Shown here in pieces: positions 9,190 to 17,583 of a stretch of DNA of 64,000 nt. Each line of letters begins with the position of its first letter. Position 1 is the first letter of the stretch. This DNA is from Sphaerochaeta sp. (GTDB lineage: Bacteria; Spirochaetota; Spirochaetia; Sphaerochaetales; Sphaerochaetaceae), in NCBI GenBank assembly GCA_018399495.1, contig JAGYOG010000001.1:124001-188000 (forward strand). Direction: 5' to 3'. The notes beneath the pieces were generated by a model. That model was given only the letters and a program-made list of their open reading frames with translations, was not told where the DNA came from and did not search any database. The position numbers were made by a program, and so were the translations under genes.

Positions 9190-9209
9190 GTACATGCAGG
9201 AATTTCTTC

Positions 9210-9743
9210 CTACTCACCGTGATAGATCTGCAAAACATCGACGGGGTATCCATCCAAGACTTTTTCATAGTCAAGGAACGGTAAACCAATAACCCCTAAG
9301 AACCCTTCTACATGGGCTCCGTGCTCTTTAAACATGGTAGCTGCTGCTTTCAGGGTACCTCCAGTTGCAATCAGATCATCAACAAGCATTACATTGGTAT
9401 TCGGGACAATATCTACTTCTTGGACACATATCACATCTGAGCCATACTCAAGATCAAAGCTTTTCTTATAGGTCTTGTTTGGCAATTTCCCAGGCTTCCT
9501 GACGAGGATCAAAGGAAGAGAAAGCCGTTCGGCCAAGGGAGCTGCAAACACGAATCCACGTGCTTCAACCGCTGCAATAGCATCAATTTTTCTCCCTTTA
9601 CAGAGCTCTTCAAGGCGATCAATGCAGTAACGGAAAGCCTTCGGTTCTGCTAGAATACCGGTAATGTCATAGTACAGAACTCCCTGCTTCGGAAAATTGG
9701 GAACCTTTCTGATTACACTGTCCAAATCATAGTTAGTGTCCAT
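9210..9743 (-). CDS. apt: adenine phosphoribosyltransferase
   Basis: 177 residues from the ATG preceded by GAGAGG. VMLVDDLIATGGTL is the PRPP-binding signature of type I phosphoribosyltransferases, and FPKQGVLYYDITG near the N-terminus is characteristic of Apt. It salvages adenine with PRPP to AMP. It follows tsaD closely, with the start only 9 bp before the tsaD stop in the other frame, and probably shares its transcript. Confidence 0.94.
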   Translation of the reverse strand: MDTNYDLDSVIRKVPNFPKQGVLYYDITGILAEPKAFRYCIDRLEELCKGRKIDAIAAVEARGFVFAAPLAERLSLPLILVRKPGKLPNKTYKKSFDLEYGSDVICVQEVDIVPNTNVMLVDDLIATGGTLKAAATMFKEHGAHVEGFLGVIGLPFLDYEKVLDGYPVDVLQIYHGE

Positions 9744-9751
9744 AGAACCTC

Positions 9752-10774
9752 TCACTTGGTGTATTGTTTCTTGAATGCTGTAACCCGGGCACTCGGTGCC
9801 TCGGAAAAATCACTTCTTCTTCCATCCTGAAGATACCGATAGGCAAGAGCAGCTATCATGGCACCGTTGTCGGTACAGAGCTTCAATGAGGGGAAGGAAA
9901 TCTCATATCCCCCATTCTGCAAGGAAAGCAGCTCGCTTCTCAAGTAACTGTTTGCTGCTACACCACCACCTGCACTCAGACGTTTGAGCCCTGTTTCCTT
10001 CAGTGCCTGCCGTACCCGCTTCATCAGCATGTTCACAGCGGAACGTTGGAATGATGCGGCAATATTTTCGGAACTTTTCTCACTTTCCCCATCCCAGAAA
10101 CTGTCCAGCTGATTGATGACAGCGGTCTTCAGACCACTGTAGGAGATATCATAGGGGTGATCCATAATATTTAGTTTTGGACCAGGAAACAAAAAAGCCA
10201 CAGGATTGCCGGTCTTGGCAAGCCGGTCAATGGCAATCCCCCCGGGGTATCCAAACCCATAGTGCTTGGCAACTTTGTCAAAGGCCTCACCTATTGCATC
10301 ATCAATTGTAGTCCCAAGGACCTCGATGGAATCATAATCATCAACGCGGCAAATTACCGTATGTCCTCCGGAGACAAGGACCCCGAGATAGGGATATTCC
10401 AAAGGATGTTCAATCTGGGAGGCATATAGATGTGCTCTTATGTGATCAATGGTAATAAAGGGAAGATTGAGGGAGGCAGCAAACCCTTTTGCGAAGCTTA
10501 CTCCGACAAGCAAGGATCCCAAGAGTCCCGGGCGGCTGGTAACAGCAACTGCATCGATGTCTGCGACAGTAAGATTTGCCTTATCAAGAGCCGATTTCAC
10601 AACCTGGCTTATCCATTCGGTATGGAGACGGCTGGCCAGCTCGGGCACTACGCCCTCATAGGGTTTATGGAGTTCAATTTGGGTTGCAATTATATTGCTG
10701 AGTATGGTATGACCATCCTCAACCAAGGCAGCGCTACACTCATCACAGGATGTTTCAATACCAAGGACAATCAT
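9752..10774 (-). CDS. tsaD: tRNA N6-threonylcarbamoyltransferase subunit TsaD
   Basis: 340 residues. It opens MIVLGIETSCDECSAAL, and carries the metal-binding HIRAH motif near residue 110 and GGGVAANSYLR near the C-terminus, all TsaD hallmarks. TsaD transfers the threonylcarbamoyl group to A37 of ANN-decoding tRNAs with TsaB and TsaE, which are not in the window. The start overlaps a small uncharacterised gene by 4 bp. Confidence 0.95.
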   Translation of the reverse strand: MIVLGIETSCDECSAALVEDGHTILSNIIATQIELHKPYEGVVPELASRLHTEWISQVVKSALDKANLTVADIDAVAVTSRPGLLGSLLVGVSFAKGFAASLNLPFITIDHIRAHLYASQIEHPLEYPYLGVLVSGGHTVICRVDDYDSIEVLGTTIDDAIGEAFDKVAKHYGFGYPGGIAIDRLAKTGNPVAFLFPGPKLNIMDHPYDISYSGLKTAVINQLDSFWDGESEKSSENIAASFQRSAVNMLMKRVRQALKETGLKRLSAGGGVAANSYLRSELLSLQNGGYEISFPSLKLCTDNGAMIAALAYRYLQDGRRSDFSEAPSARVTAFKKQYTK

Positions 10775-11052
10775 AGATCCTCCAAGTCATAATCATCAAG
10801 CAATGCATAGTCCTCCAAACGTAAGTTGATTACTCTCTCACTGACCAACGGCGCAATATCCTTGAGCTCAAAACCATACTCCAAGGCACCAGGAAACATG
10901 TCCAACAAAAATTGGGCGACATCTGGCTGCCACCCTAACCCGACTTTGGTACGTACTGCTTGTTTTTCTGTATTCAACAAGACAACCACCTCCTGGGCGA
11001 CAGCATGTCTGAACCGTCTCTCTCTGTTCACCGCATCCCTCTTCACCCGCAA
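10771..11052 (-). CDS. small uncharacterised protein overlapping tsaD
   Basis: Up to 93 residues, no family recognised. It is basic at the N-terminus and acidic at the end (LEDYALLDDYDLEDL). The 4-bp overlap with tsaD and the open frame over its whole length support it being real. The listed start is a TTG; GTG codons at 11046 and 11034 are alternatives, and no clear ribosome binding site decides. No membrane segment, no cysteine cluster. Confidence 0.55.
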   Translation of the reverse strand: MRVKRDAVNRERRFRHAVAQEVVVLLNTEKQAVRTKVGLGWQPDVAQFLLDMFPGALEYGFELKDIAPLVSERVINLRLEDYALLDDYDLEDL

Positions 11053-11117
11053 GCCTACTCGACATTAGAGGGGAAGGTCAAGGCAAAGATGAGTAGGGTT
11101 TTTATATGCAATCCGTC

Positions 11118-11146
11118 TTTACCTTCTTCCCTGTTTCGGGTAGAAT
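11118..11146 (+). promoter_or_regulatory. predicted promoter of tRNA-Thr
   Basis: TTTACC, 17-base spacer, TAGAAT; the -10 ends 24 bases before the tRNA. Confidence 0.55.
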
Positions 11147-11169
11147 GCATCTGTTTTCAGTAGTTTGTT

Positions 11170-11241
11170 GCCAAAATAGCTCAGCGGTAGAGCAGCTCAC
11201 TCGTAATGAGCAGGTCAAGGGTTCAATTCCCTTTTTTGGCT
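11170..11241 (+). tRNA. tRNA-Thr (anticodon CGT)
   Basis: GCCAAAA acceptor, D arm AGCTCAGCGGTAGAGC, anticodon stem CTCA/TGAG around loop CTCGTAA (CGT, reads ACG), T arm AGGGTTCAATTCCCT, 3' TTTTGGC. Its last 13 bases recur at 13160, see the island finding. Confidence 0.93.
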
Positions 11242-11251
11242 AAAGAAGTGG
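11229..11251 (+). repeat. tRNA-Thr 3'-end repeat, left copy (possible attL)
   Basis: CCCTTTTTTGGCT plus AAGAAG and GG, starting in the T arm of tRNA-Thr. The same stretch, with two differences, recurs at 13160-13182 and with a further change at 17462-17483. Confidence 0.5.
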
Positions 11252-11417
11252 TTTGTTGTGTATCTCAGAAGAAAAGAAACGGATTTTCCGTACCCCCCCG
11301 ATGATACAAGTTGCTAAGGAACTCTCGAAAATGACAGTGTCGGTGTTATCGTTTTCTTGTATCAAATATATTTGTAACCTTGAAAATATCAGTCTTTATG
11401 TACAACTATACATCGGT

Positions 11418-11741
11418 TCAGGCATGTAGAAACTTTTGTTTTCCCATCGTCTGTTCGTAAGTTGGCAGCAAATCGATTTCTTTCTTGATAACCAGCTTCT
11501 CAGCTTCCAAGGCGACTTTTGTCTGCAGGTTGGCAAAGTATTCGTCACTGGATCCGAAGTAGTGAGCAAGGCGCAGAGCGGTATCCATCGAGATTTTTCT
11601 CCTATTGGCCAGAATCTCCTGGATACGGCTTACCGGTACATCAATATCCTTTGCAAGCTTGTATGCGCTGATGCCAAGGGGAACCATGAATTCTTCCTTC
11701 AAAAATTCTCCGACCGTCAAGGCTGGCATATAGTAATCCAT
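11418..11741 (-). CDS. higA: HigA-type antitoxin
   Basis: 107 residues with an HTH of the XRE/HigA class (ISAYKLAKDIDVPVSRIQEILANRRKIS in two pieces around residues 25-52), followed by the helical SMDTALRLAHYFGSS typical of HigA. It binds and neutralises HigB and represses the operon. It follows higB by 9 bp, the reversed toxin-first order of this family. A strong AGGAGG five bases before the ATG should give it efficient translation. Downstream to tRNA-Thr (11242-11417) no gene is seen. Confidence 0.9.
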   Translation of the reverse strand: MDYYMPALTVGEFLKEEFMVPLGISAYKLAKDIDVPVSRIQEILANRRKISMDTALRLAHYFGSSDEYFANLQTKVALEAEKLVIKKEIDLLPTYEQTMGKQKFLHA

Positions 11742-11750
11742 TTCGTCCTC

Positions 11751-12038
11751 CTAATGGTAGTCGACTATCTCGACTTCGGTTGCAATACCTTCCGTCTCAT
11801 TCCAGACAAAACATATTCTCCATTGGTCATTGACCCTGATGATGTGCTGACCTTTTCGCTTTCCCTTCAACTGTTCCAAACGGTTCCCCGGAGGGACATT
11901 CAGGTCACTGGTTCTCATAGCAATATCAATCGACCATAGTTTACGCCTAACGATACTCTGTACTTCCTTCGAAAACTTCTTGACGAATATCGATTGGAAT
12001 ATCCTTTCTGTATCCTTGTCGGCGAAACTCTTTATCAT
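11751..12038 (-). CDS. higB: HigB-type toxin (plasmid-maintenance killer family)
   Basis: 95 residues. MIKSFADKDTERIF, then PPGNRLEQLKGKRKGQ and INDQWRICFVW-like residues (VNDQWRICFVW), match HigB/RelE-fold mRNA interferases that cut translated mRNA. The family start MIKSF fixes the ATG at 12038, although the frame stays open further upstream. That ATG lies where transcription from the predicted promoter should begin, so the mRNA may be leaderless. Toxin and antitoxin together form a stabilisation module in this island. Confidence 0.9.
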   Translation of the reverse strand: MIKSFADKDTERIFQSIFVKKFSKEVQSIVRRKLWSIDIAMRTSDLNVPPGNRLEQLKGKRKGQHIIRVNDQWRICFVWNETEGIATEVEIVDYH

Positions 12039-12044
12039 GTATGC

Positions 12045-12073
12045 AATATACCTTAAGTGCGTATATACGTCAA
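12045..12073 (-). promoter_or_regulatory. promoter of higBA
   Basis: Minus strand TTGACG, 17-base spacer, TATATT. The -10 ends 6 bases before the higB ATG, placing the likely start point at or next to that ATG. Confidence 0.75.
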
Positions 12074-12083
12074 CAAGGTATAT
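12046..12083. promoter_or_regulatory. nested-dyad operator of higBA
   Basis: Perfect 9-base arms ATATACCTT and AAGGTATAT lie 20 bases apart. The 10-base palindrome CGTATATACG sits exactly at the same centre (12064.5). The arms flank the -35 and overlap the -10, as expected for autorepression by HigA. Confidence 0.75.
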
Positions 12084-12142
12084 GATGAGCTTTGATATCA
12101 GGTAGTAGAGAAATATTCTTGATTGTTTCTGATTCTTGTCCC

Positions 12143-12337
12143 CTACCAACCAAACCGCTCTGGCATATACGTTTTTTTCAGCATAACTGACACTCTCCCT
12201 GAAGGGCTCTCTGATGCCTCTATCCGATAGAGTCCCGGATGTTCCTGACCATCTCCAGGACTGATCGACCACACCTGACCAGGTTCGAGGGGAGCACTTC
12301 TGATCCCTGCTCCGCTTTGAAGCTCCTGGATACTCAC
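12143..12337 (-). pseudogene. orphan fragment, possibly from a BrxL/Lon-like protein
   Basis: About 64 open codons, PLEPGQVWSISPGDG followed by EHPGLYRIEASES. The PGxV...GLYRIE pattern recalls the entry to the Lon-type C-terminal region of BrxL-like proteins of BREX systems, but this is memory-based and weak. The frame ends after 20 further codons and nothing homologous flanks it, so it would be a remnant. It lies upstream of higBA inside the presumed island. Confidence 0.3.
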
Positions 12338-12805
12338 AAACTTCTCTACACCTTTCAGATCACATTACCTAACTGAGATGGGTATTACGGAACTCAACAA
12401 CATCTATACATTTCTGCTGCTCCTTCACCCTTCTCCGTGACTCCAATGCTATGAGTACAGGCATATCTCTAATAATGAAGTACCTACTGTATGGGTCTCT
12501 TTTGGGCTTGTAGTCGTAAGGAACATATCCTTATAGCCGTTTATAAGGCGGTATTAGTTTTCAAAGGATAGCATCTCAATTGCTTTCTGGTGATCAGGAA
12601 TAGTAAGGCCAGGTTTTTCAAGATTTCAATCTGAGCCTCAATACTTGTGAAACATTTCCCAGACACCAAGCAACCCCCTATAAGTAAGCAGCCCCGAGCC
12701 CTTAGGCGACCAGAGCTCAATGACTTAGATGAATATTTCGGGTACCCAAGCAAATAGTAAACTCATAAATCGTTATCAGGATGCATTTTGATTATCTACT
12801 CAACT
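12338..12805. other. gene-free stretch
   Basis: I see no gene supported by codon pattern or homology here; short open frames lack ribosome binding sites. It is probably degraded island DNA between the BrxL-like scrap and the 459-bp repeat. Confidence 0.5.
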
Positions 12806-13159
12806 AATAAATGTACCAATACCAAAAACGTTAACCCCGTTTAGGTTCCCTACTCTTATAGGGGCGAATTTCCCTATAGTGCAGACATCTAAGAAAACGT
12901 AGAGCCAAGAAGTAAATACCGTCAGACAAGAACAATCCTTTTATATACAGCATGTACATTTTAGATATATGATTCGCAGTAAGAGCAAGCAAGGTGTGTA
13001 TTTTCTAGTACCATCAACAATATCTATTATTTGGGCATAGAGCTGTGATGGACACAAAAAAGACACAACCAGATGTGAAGCGTCTTTACATCTGGTCGGC
13101 GTATAAGCCATCTGGCTATCATCCTTGAAGGTTTCTTCGTATGTAGCCTAGTAAGGTCG

Positions 13160-13182
13160 CCCTTTTTTGGCTCAAGAAGCGG
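13160..13182 (+). repeat. tRNA-Thr 3'-end repeat, right copy (possible attR)
   Basis: CCCTTTTTTGGCT, then CAAGAAGCGG, matching the tRNA-Thr 3' end and the bases after it. It is directly followed by a terminator, as a displaced native tRNA 3' flank would be. Confidence 0.5.
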
Positions 13183-13206
13183 TTCCTTAGGGGACCGCTT
13201 TTTCTT
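13181..13206 (+). terminator. terminator after the tRNA-Thr 3' fragment
   Basis: GCGGTTCC, loop TTAG, GGGACCGC, then TTTTTCTT. It is repeated at 17481-17505. Confidence 0.75.
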
Positions 13207-13209
13207 GTC

Positions 13210-14307
13210 TCAGGTACTAAACGAACTGTTGAATGAAAATATCCCGGGCCGAAGCCCGGGATACATTCTTGTAAATAAGAGACTTACGCCTTCTTTCTTC
13301 AGTACCCTGCTCTTGGTCCTGGTCCATGTCTTGCACTTGGCAAGCTTTGTCTTCTTGCTTGCCGAGGAGTAGACTCCATAGTGTCGGATCCTCGTGAACC
13401 CGGACGGGGGAACATGCAGGAGAAACCTCCTGATGAACTCCTCGTTATCAAGAGTCATGTTCTTCTGTCGGCACTTGTCCTTGTAGTCCTTGTAGGTGAA
13501 GGTTGTCTTCTTGGGTGTCACGTCTACAATCCTGCTGTTGGTAATGGCAGTCCTGTGGGTGTAGCTCCCCAGATACCTGAACACCCCCTCAGAACCATTG
13601 AAGGGCTTCTTGCAGTAGACAACCCAATCCTTACCCATGACGGTATCCAGAAGGGCATCGAACTCCTTTTGTTCGAACACGATGTCCCCTGACTCGAAGG
13701 CCTTGCGCAACAACGATACGAACAGGCCCCTGAACTTTTTCGACATGGCTCTCACAGGCAGGAAGAATTTCTTCTTGCCCTCTACCCATCCCACTTCCGA
13801 ATATCCACCTCCGGTGATAATCATATGGATATGGGGGTGGAAGACGAGAGTCTTCCCCCAGGTGTGCAACACCGCTGTCATCCCCGGCAACGCCCCAAGA
13901 TGCTTCTTGTCGGCAGCAAGCGCCTTCACCGTCTCCGTAGCTGCCATGAATAGTAGGCAATAGAACACTCGCTTGTTTGCCAAAGCCAACTTGTTGAGTT
14001 CTTCAGCCACAGTAAAGACGGCATGAAAGTGTCTCACATCCAATATGCTGCAGAGCCTTCCCTCAATCCAGGATTCCCTCTTCATGGAGCCGCACTTGGG
14101 ACAGCATCGGCAACGGCAGCTGTTGTAGCTGATGCGCGAGAACCCGCAGGAGCAGGAGTCCTTATGGCCACCCAGGGCTGCCGTCCTGCAGTGCAGGATG
14201 GCATTGACGGCCTTGTACTGGTCCTTGTCAAGCGAATGCCTGAGCCTGAAGCTGTCGAACGAGTGCGCGAGGATGTCCTGTACCTCAAAGTGTGGGCGAG
14301 TCAACAT
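13210..14307 (-). CDS. IS91-type HUH transposase
   Basis: 365 residues from MLTRPHFEVQ; an upstream ATG at 14340 is possible. An N-terminal cysteine cluster (CSCGF, then CRCRCCPKCG) forms the zinc-binding region. HPHIHMII is the HUH metal motif, and YLGSYTHR carries two tyrosines four apart, as in the Y2 rolling-circle transposases of the IS91 family. The start lies inside the tyrosine recombinase gene, so the two are coupled; such a recombinase partner is known for part of the family. The last 18 residues are encoded by repeat R, so the natural C-terminus may have been replaced. Confidence 0.88.
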   Translation of the reverse strand: MLTRPHFEVQDILAHSFDSFRLRHSLDKDQYKAVNAILHCRTAALGGHKDSCSCGFSRISYNSCRCRCCPKCGSMKRESWIEGRLCSILDVRHFHAVFTVAEELNKLALANKRVFYCLLFMAATETVKALAADKKHLGALPGMTAVLHTWGKTLVFHPHIHMIITGGGYSEVGWVEGKKKFFLPVRAMSKKFRGLFVSLLRKAFESGDIVFEQKEFDALLDTVMGKDWVVYCKKPFNGSEGVFRYLGSYTHRTAITNSRIVDVTPKKTTFTYKDYKDKCRQKNMTLDNEEFIRRFLLHVPPSGFTRIRHYGVYSSASKKTKLAKCKTWTRTKSRVLKKEGVSLLFTRMYPGLRPGIFSFNSSFST

Positions 14308-15204
14308 GACGGGCCTTGTACTGGTTCCAGAGTATTTCACAGACTTCCGAGGGACTCAGCGTGTTTGTGGTGTCGATATAGCTGAGGGGCAAGTAAATTT
14401 CTGTGGAGGCGAGGGAAGCGTGACCGAGAAGGTGCTTGAGTGTCAGTATGCCATGGGGGTTGTTCTGCATGAAGTGGCAGCTGAAACTGTTTCGAAGACT
14501 ATGGGGATGGAATTCCGAGGATAATCTGCTACGCTCAAGGCAGGTCTTGAAATCATTGTTGGTGACAGTGCACTTCGAGCTACCTAGTATCGCTTTGGCC
14601 GGGAACATCCATTTGTCGGGGGTTTCCGGCCTGTTTTCTGACCAATAATGGCGCAGTGCCTGGTAGCATACCTCCGGCAGTATCACCATCCGTTCCTTGT
14701 TTCTCTTCCCATGGGGAATCCTCACGAATCTCGTCCCCGAATGGCTGTCGGTCTCGATATCGGTATACTTCATATTCTTCAGCTCAAACGTTCTCATGCC
14801 GGTCGCATACAGGATGAGAAAAAAGATAAAGTCCTTGATGTTGTTGAGATGTGCAAAGAACTGCAGCAGCTGTTCCACCCTGAAGTAGACAGGCTGCTTG
14901 TGGTAGGCACGTACATTGGGGACCTGCTTCCTGTTGATTGTCTTGTCGAGCACAACCTCCAGGAAGAACTTGCACCCTGCATTGTAGGTGTTGATGCTGG
15001 TCCCCTGAAGTTTGCAATCCTTGCGCAAATGCAACAGGAAGGCCCTCAGGTCATCCTGATTCAATTCGGCAAGCCTGTCCTGCTTTCCTGCGAACTCGCT
15101 GAACCGCTTCAGCGCAGTGAGATAGGTCTCCTTGGTCTTTTCAGAACTTCCCGAAGCAGAAAGTCCTCTTCCATCTTCTCCAATACCTGTTCATTCGTCA
15201 TCAT
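14285..15204 (-). pseudogene. tyrosine recombinase of the IS91-like element, frameshifted
   Basis: The ATG at 15204 (or 15201) has a good CAGGAGG site and begins MMTNEQVLEKMEEDF. After about 18 codons the sense frame must shift near 15150 to GSSEKTKETYLTALKRF, which leads into the open frame that continues to 14285. Catalytic residues are present in the long part: R in ATGMRTFELK, HSLRNSF, and LLGHASLASTEIY. About 300 residues in all, normal for an XerC/D-like phage-type integrase. A start at 15064 would lack the N-terminal core-binding half. A one-base sequencing error would restore it. Confidence 0.7.
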
Positions 15205-15363
15205 TGGTAAAATCCTCCTGTGAAATAGTTTGGTTCTAGGAACCACAACCATGGTACAGGAAGATTTGGGGAGGACTCAATTAAATATGGGAAGAGACCG
15301 AAGGAGTATGGATGAGACTCACGAGCACAATGTCTTAGAAGCTTCCGCGCAGCGGATTAGTTC

Positions 15364-15528
15364 AATAAATGTACCAATACCAAAAACGTTAACCCCGTTT
15401 AGGTTCCCTACTCTTATAGGGGCGAATTTCCCTATAGTGCAGACATCTAAGAAAACGTAGAGCCAAGAAGTAAATACCGTCAGACAAGAACAATCCTTTT
15501 ATATACAGCATGTACATTTTAGATATAT
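15364..15528. repeat. direct repeat R, right copy, left part
   Basis: 165 bases matching 12806-12970. It ends at the left target-site copy ATATAT of the insertion sequence. Confidence 0.85.
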
Positions 15529-17269
15529 CTGTAACGTTTCATCCTTAGGGTGCTGAATCCTATTATTCTCTGCCTGAAACCCCAAAAAAAACCTTATTTC
15601 TCATCTCCAATGCACGATTTACTCTTGCTGTGTGGAGAGGCTTGTGGTATGCTATAAGCACCTCTAAATTAGGTGCTGGAGTAGCCATGAACATCAAGCA
15701 TGAGAGACCCGATTTTGTCAGGAATTTCGTCAAGCCGAAGAACACCGAGATCAAGCATATCAGCGGGCATTGGTACTCTACGAGCGGGGTTTTCCCCCAA
15801 GTACAACCTCGAGACCGGAAAGTCAAATCCGTCTCCGGCAAGATGCTGGGAAGCATCACCGAACAGGGGCTTGTCGGGAAGAGGGTCTCCTTTTCCATAT
15901 CCGTAAGATCGAGGTTGTCGAGCTCGGGGCTTCCTGTACTTCACGGCGAGAAGGGGAGCCCTGATACGCGAAAGGCCCAGGCAATTCTTTCCTTGATGTC
16001 TGGCGCGAGATATTCACGGTAGCCGTCATGAGGCTTGTCTATGACAGGACGCTGCGGGAGATGCCACACCCACTATGAGACGAGCATCATGTCCTCCCTT
16101 TCCCCAACCTCCCGATTTCTCCCGCCAGCCTTACGAGGCTGCTCGACCGCCTCGGTCAGGACCGTGGCAACATCAGGCTTTCATGCTTTCCATGCCCAGG
16201 ATGCGAACCGGTTCATGACGGTCGACGGGCATCGCTCGTCCGCCTCCCCGTACCCTCGAGAATGCCGAGATCGGCTATGACTCTCGAAGCTCAGGTACAA
16301 GAACCAGATCAACCCCGTACATCTTCCCTTGGTGATGCAGGGCCGTCCCGAGTACTATATGCAGTTTGCCGGAAACATCCCTGATGTCACCGCAGCCCTG
16401 TTGAGGGAGGCGGGAATCGATGAGAAGACCTGTATCTTCATCATGGACAAGGGGTTCGGCAGCAAAGACAACTTCGACCTTGTTGACGACAGCTCCCTGT
16501 ATTACCCTGACGCCCCTCAAGAGGGGCAACTCGATGTGAGGGGTAAGGTGCCCGGCTCGCAGTCCGACTACGAGTATGGGTTCATCTATCACAAGAGGCC
16601 GATCCTTGCCAAGAGGATCGACTGGGTGAAGGGTACGCGGTCCACCTGTTCTCGATCCCAGTCTCCTCACTGAAGAGACTGCTATGATGCTCACGAGGCT
16701 GGGCAAGAAGAATGCAACAATGGGAGTGAAGAGGGATAAGGAGCTGGCGCGCAGGGAGAAGAACAAGGGCCGCCTCACTGATGAGGCTCTGCGCCATGGT
16801 GCCATGCACGCTAGACGAGTTTTCAGACAAGACGGGAGATGGGTACCATCTCGATAAGGACCAACCAGCTGAGCTGTCACCTGAGCAGGTGTATTGCATC
16901 TACAAGCAGAGACAGGCAGTCGAACAGTTCTTCAAGACCTTTCGACTGCACTCCCTGGAATTCAATGCCAGCCATATGCGCGGCATCTACTCCATGGAAG
17001 CCTGGCTGTTCCTGAACCACCTGAGCATGACGATGGGCGGAAGCTATGGATTCGATAGCCAACCTTGGCAAGACACAGGACATATCCCTTGATGATTTCA
17101 TCCAGGGATGCGCAAGATAAAGGCTACCAAGGTCGAGGGGAAATGGTATCCCGCACAGGTCACCAAGAAGGTGAGCACGATGTGCGCCCAGCTGGGCATA
17201 GAGCTGATTCGATTGACAATCTAATCAAGTCGGAAGGGCTTTCAGCACCCTAACGATGAAACGTTACAG
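15529..17269 (+). mobile_element. DDE insertion sequence (IS4-clan, IS1634-like), 1741 bp
   Basis: Bounded by 29-base inverted repeats CTGTAACGTTTCATC-N-TTAGGGTGCTGAA (one mismatch) at 15529-15557 and 17241-17269. It is flanked by the 6-base duplication ATATAT (15523-15528 and 17270-17275), which occurs once at the intact site in the left R copy near 12965-12970. The target is thus known exactly. The transposase inside is broken. Confidence 0.9.
15687..17224 (+). pseudogene. transposase of the IS4-clan element, multiple frameshifts
   Basis: Reads MNIKHERPDFVRNFVKPKNT from an ATG with GGAG upstream, then continues in changing frames: HISGHWYLYERG, SGKMLGSITEQGL, FGSKDNFDLVDDSS, then YKQRQAVEQFFKTFR, the Y-2R-3E-6K signature of IS4-clan DDE transposases, and ends CAQLGIELIRLTI and stop. 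About 512 residues if repaired. Each piece is well conserved, so many of the shifts may be consensus errors in a multicopy element rather than decay. Confidence 0.8.
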
Positions 17270-17564
17270 ATATATGATTCGCAGTAAGAGCAAGCAAGGT
17301 GTGTATTTTCTAGTACCATCAACAATATCTATTATTTGGGCATAGAGCTGTGATGGACACAAAGACACAACCAGGATGTGAAGCGTCTTTACATCTGGTC
17401 GGCGTATAGCCATCTGGCTATCATCCTTGAAGGTTTCTTCGCATGTAGCCTAGTAAGGTCGCCCTTTTTTACTCAAGAAGCGGTTCCTTAGGGACCGCTT
17501 TTTCTTGTCTCAGGTACTAAACGAACTGTTGAATGAAAATATCCCGGGCCGAAGCCCGGGATAC
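17270..17564. repeat. direct repeat R, right copy, right part
   Basis: Matches 12971-13264, with small indels. It contains the altered tRNA-Thr end at 17462-17483 (CCCTTTTTTACTC), the plus-strand terminator at 17481-17505 and the ppdK terminator. Confidence 0.85.
17535..17564 (-). terminator. ppdK terminator
   Basis: Minus strand TATCCCGGGC, TTCG tetraloop, GCCCGGGATA, then TTTTC, about 20 bases after the restored ppdK stop. It is a perfect 10-bp stem, and an identical copy lies in the left repeat at 13231-13264. Confidence 0.85.
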
Positions 17565-17583
17565 AGTATTGTAAATGAAAGAT

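Larger units (their letters stand above)
12806..13264. repeat. 459-bp direct repeat R, left copy
   Basis: Runs from AATAAATGTACCAATACC to CCCGGGATAC. The same sequence occurs at 15364-15528 continued at 17270-17564, split there by an insertion sequence. The copy contains the tRNA-Thr 3'-end match, a plus-strand terminator and the ppdK-type terminator hairpin. The copies differ mostly by run-length indels (AAAAAA/AAA, GGGG/GGG, TAA/TA). The right end of this copy encodes the last residues of the IS91-type transposase. Confidence 0.85.
13210..15204 (-). mobile_element. IS91-like element with tyrosine recombinase
   Basis: Unit of recombinase plus HUH transposase between the two copies of repeat R. 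No terminal inverted repeats are expected in this family and none were found. Exact ends are unknown; the unique part between the R copies is 13265-15363. Confidence 0.7.

Noticed and set aside
12541-12753. 70-codon open frame on the minus strand in the island
   Set aside because: No ribosome binding site, no similarity recognised, and odd composition; probably chance.
13160-13182. Second tRNA gene
   Set aside because: Only the 3' end matches tRNA-Thr; no anticodon arm or D arm precedes it.
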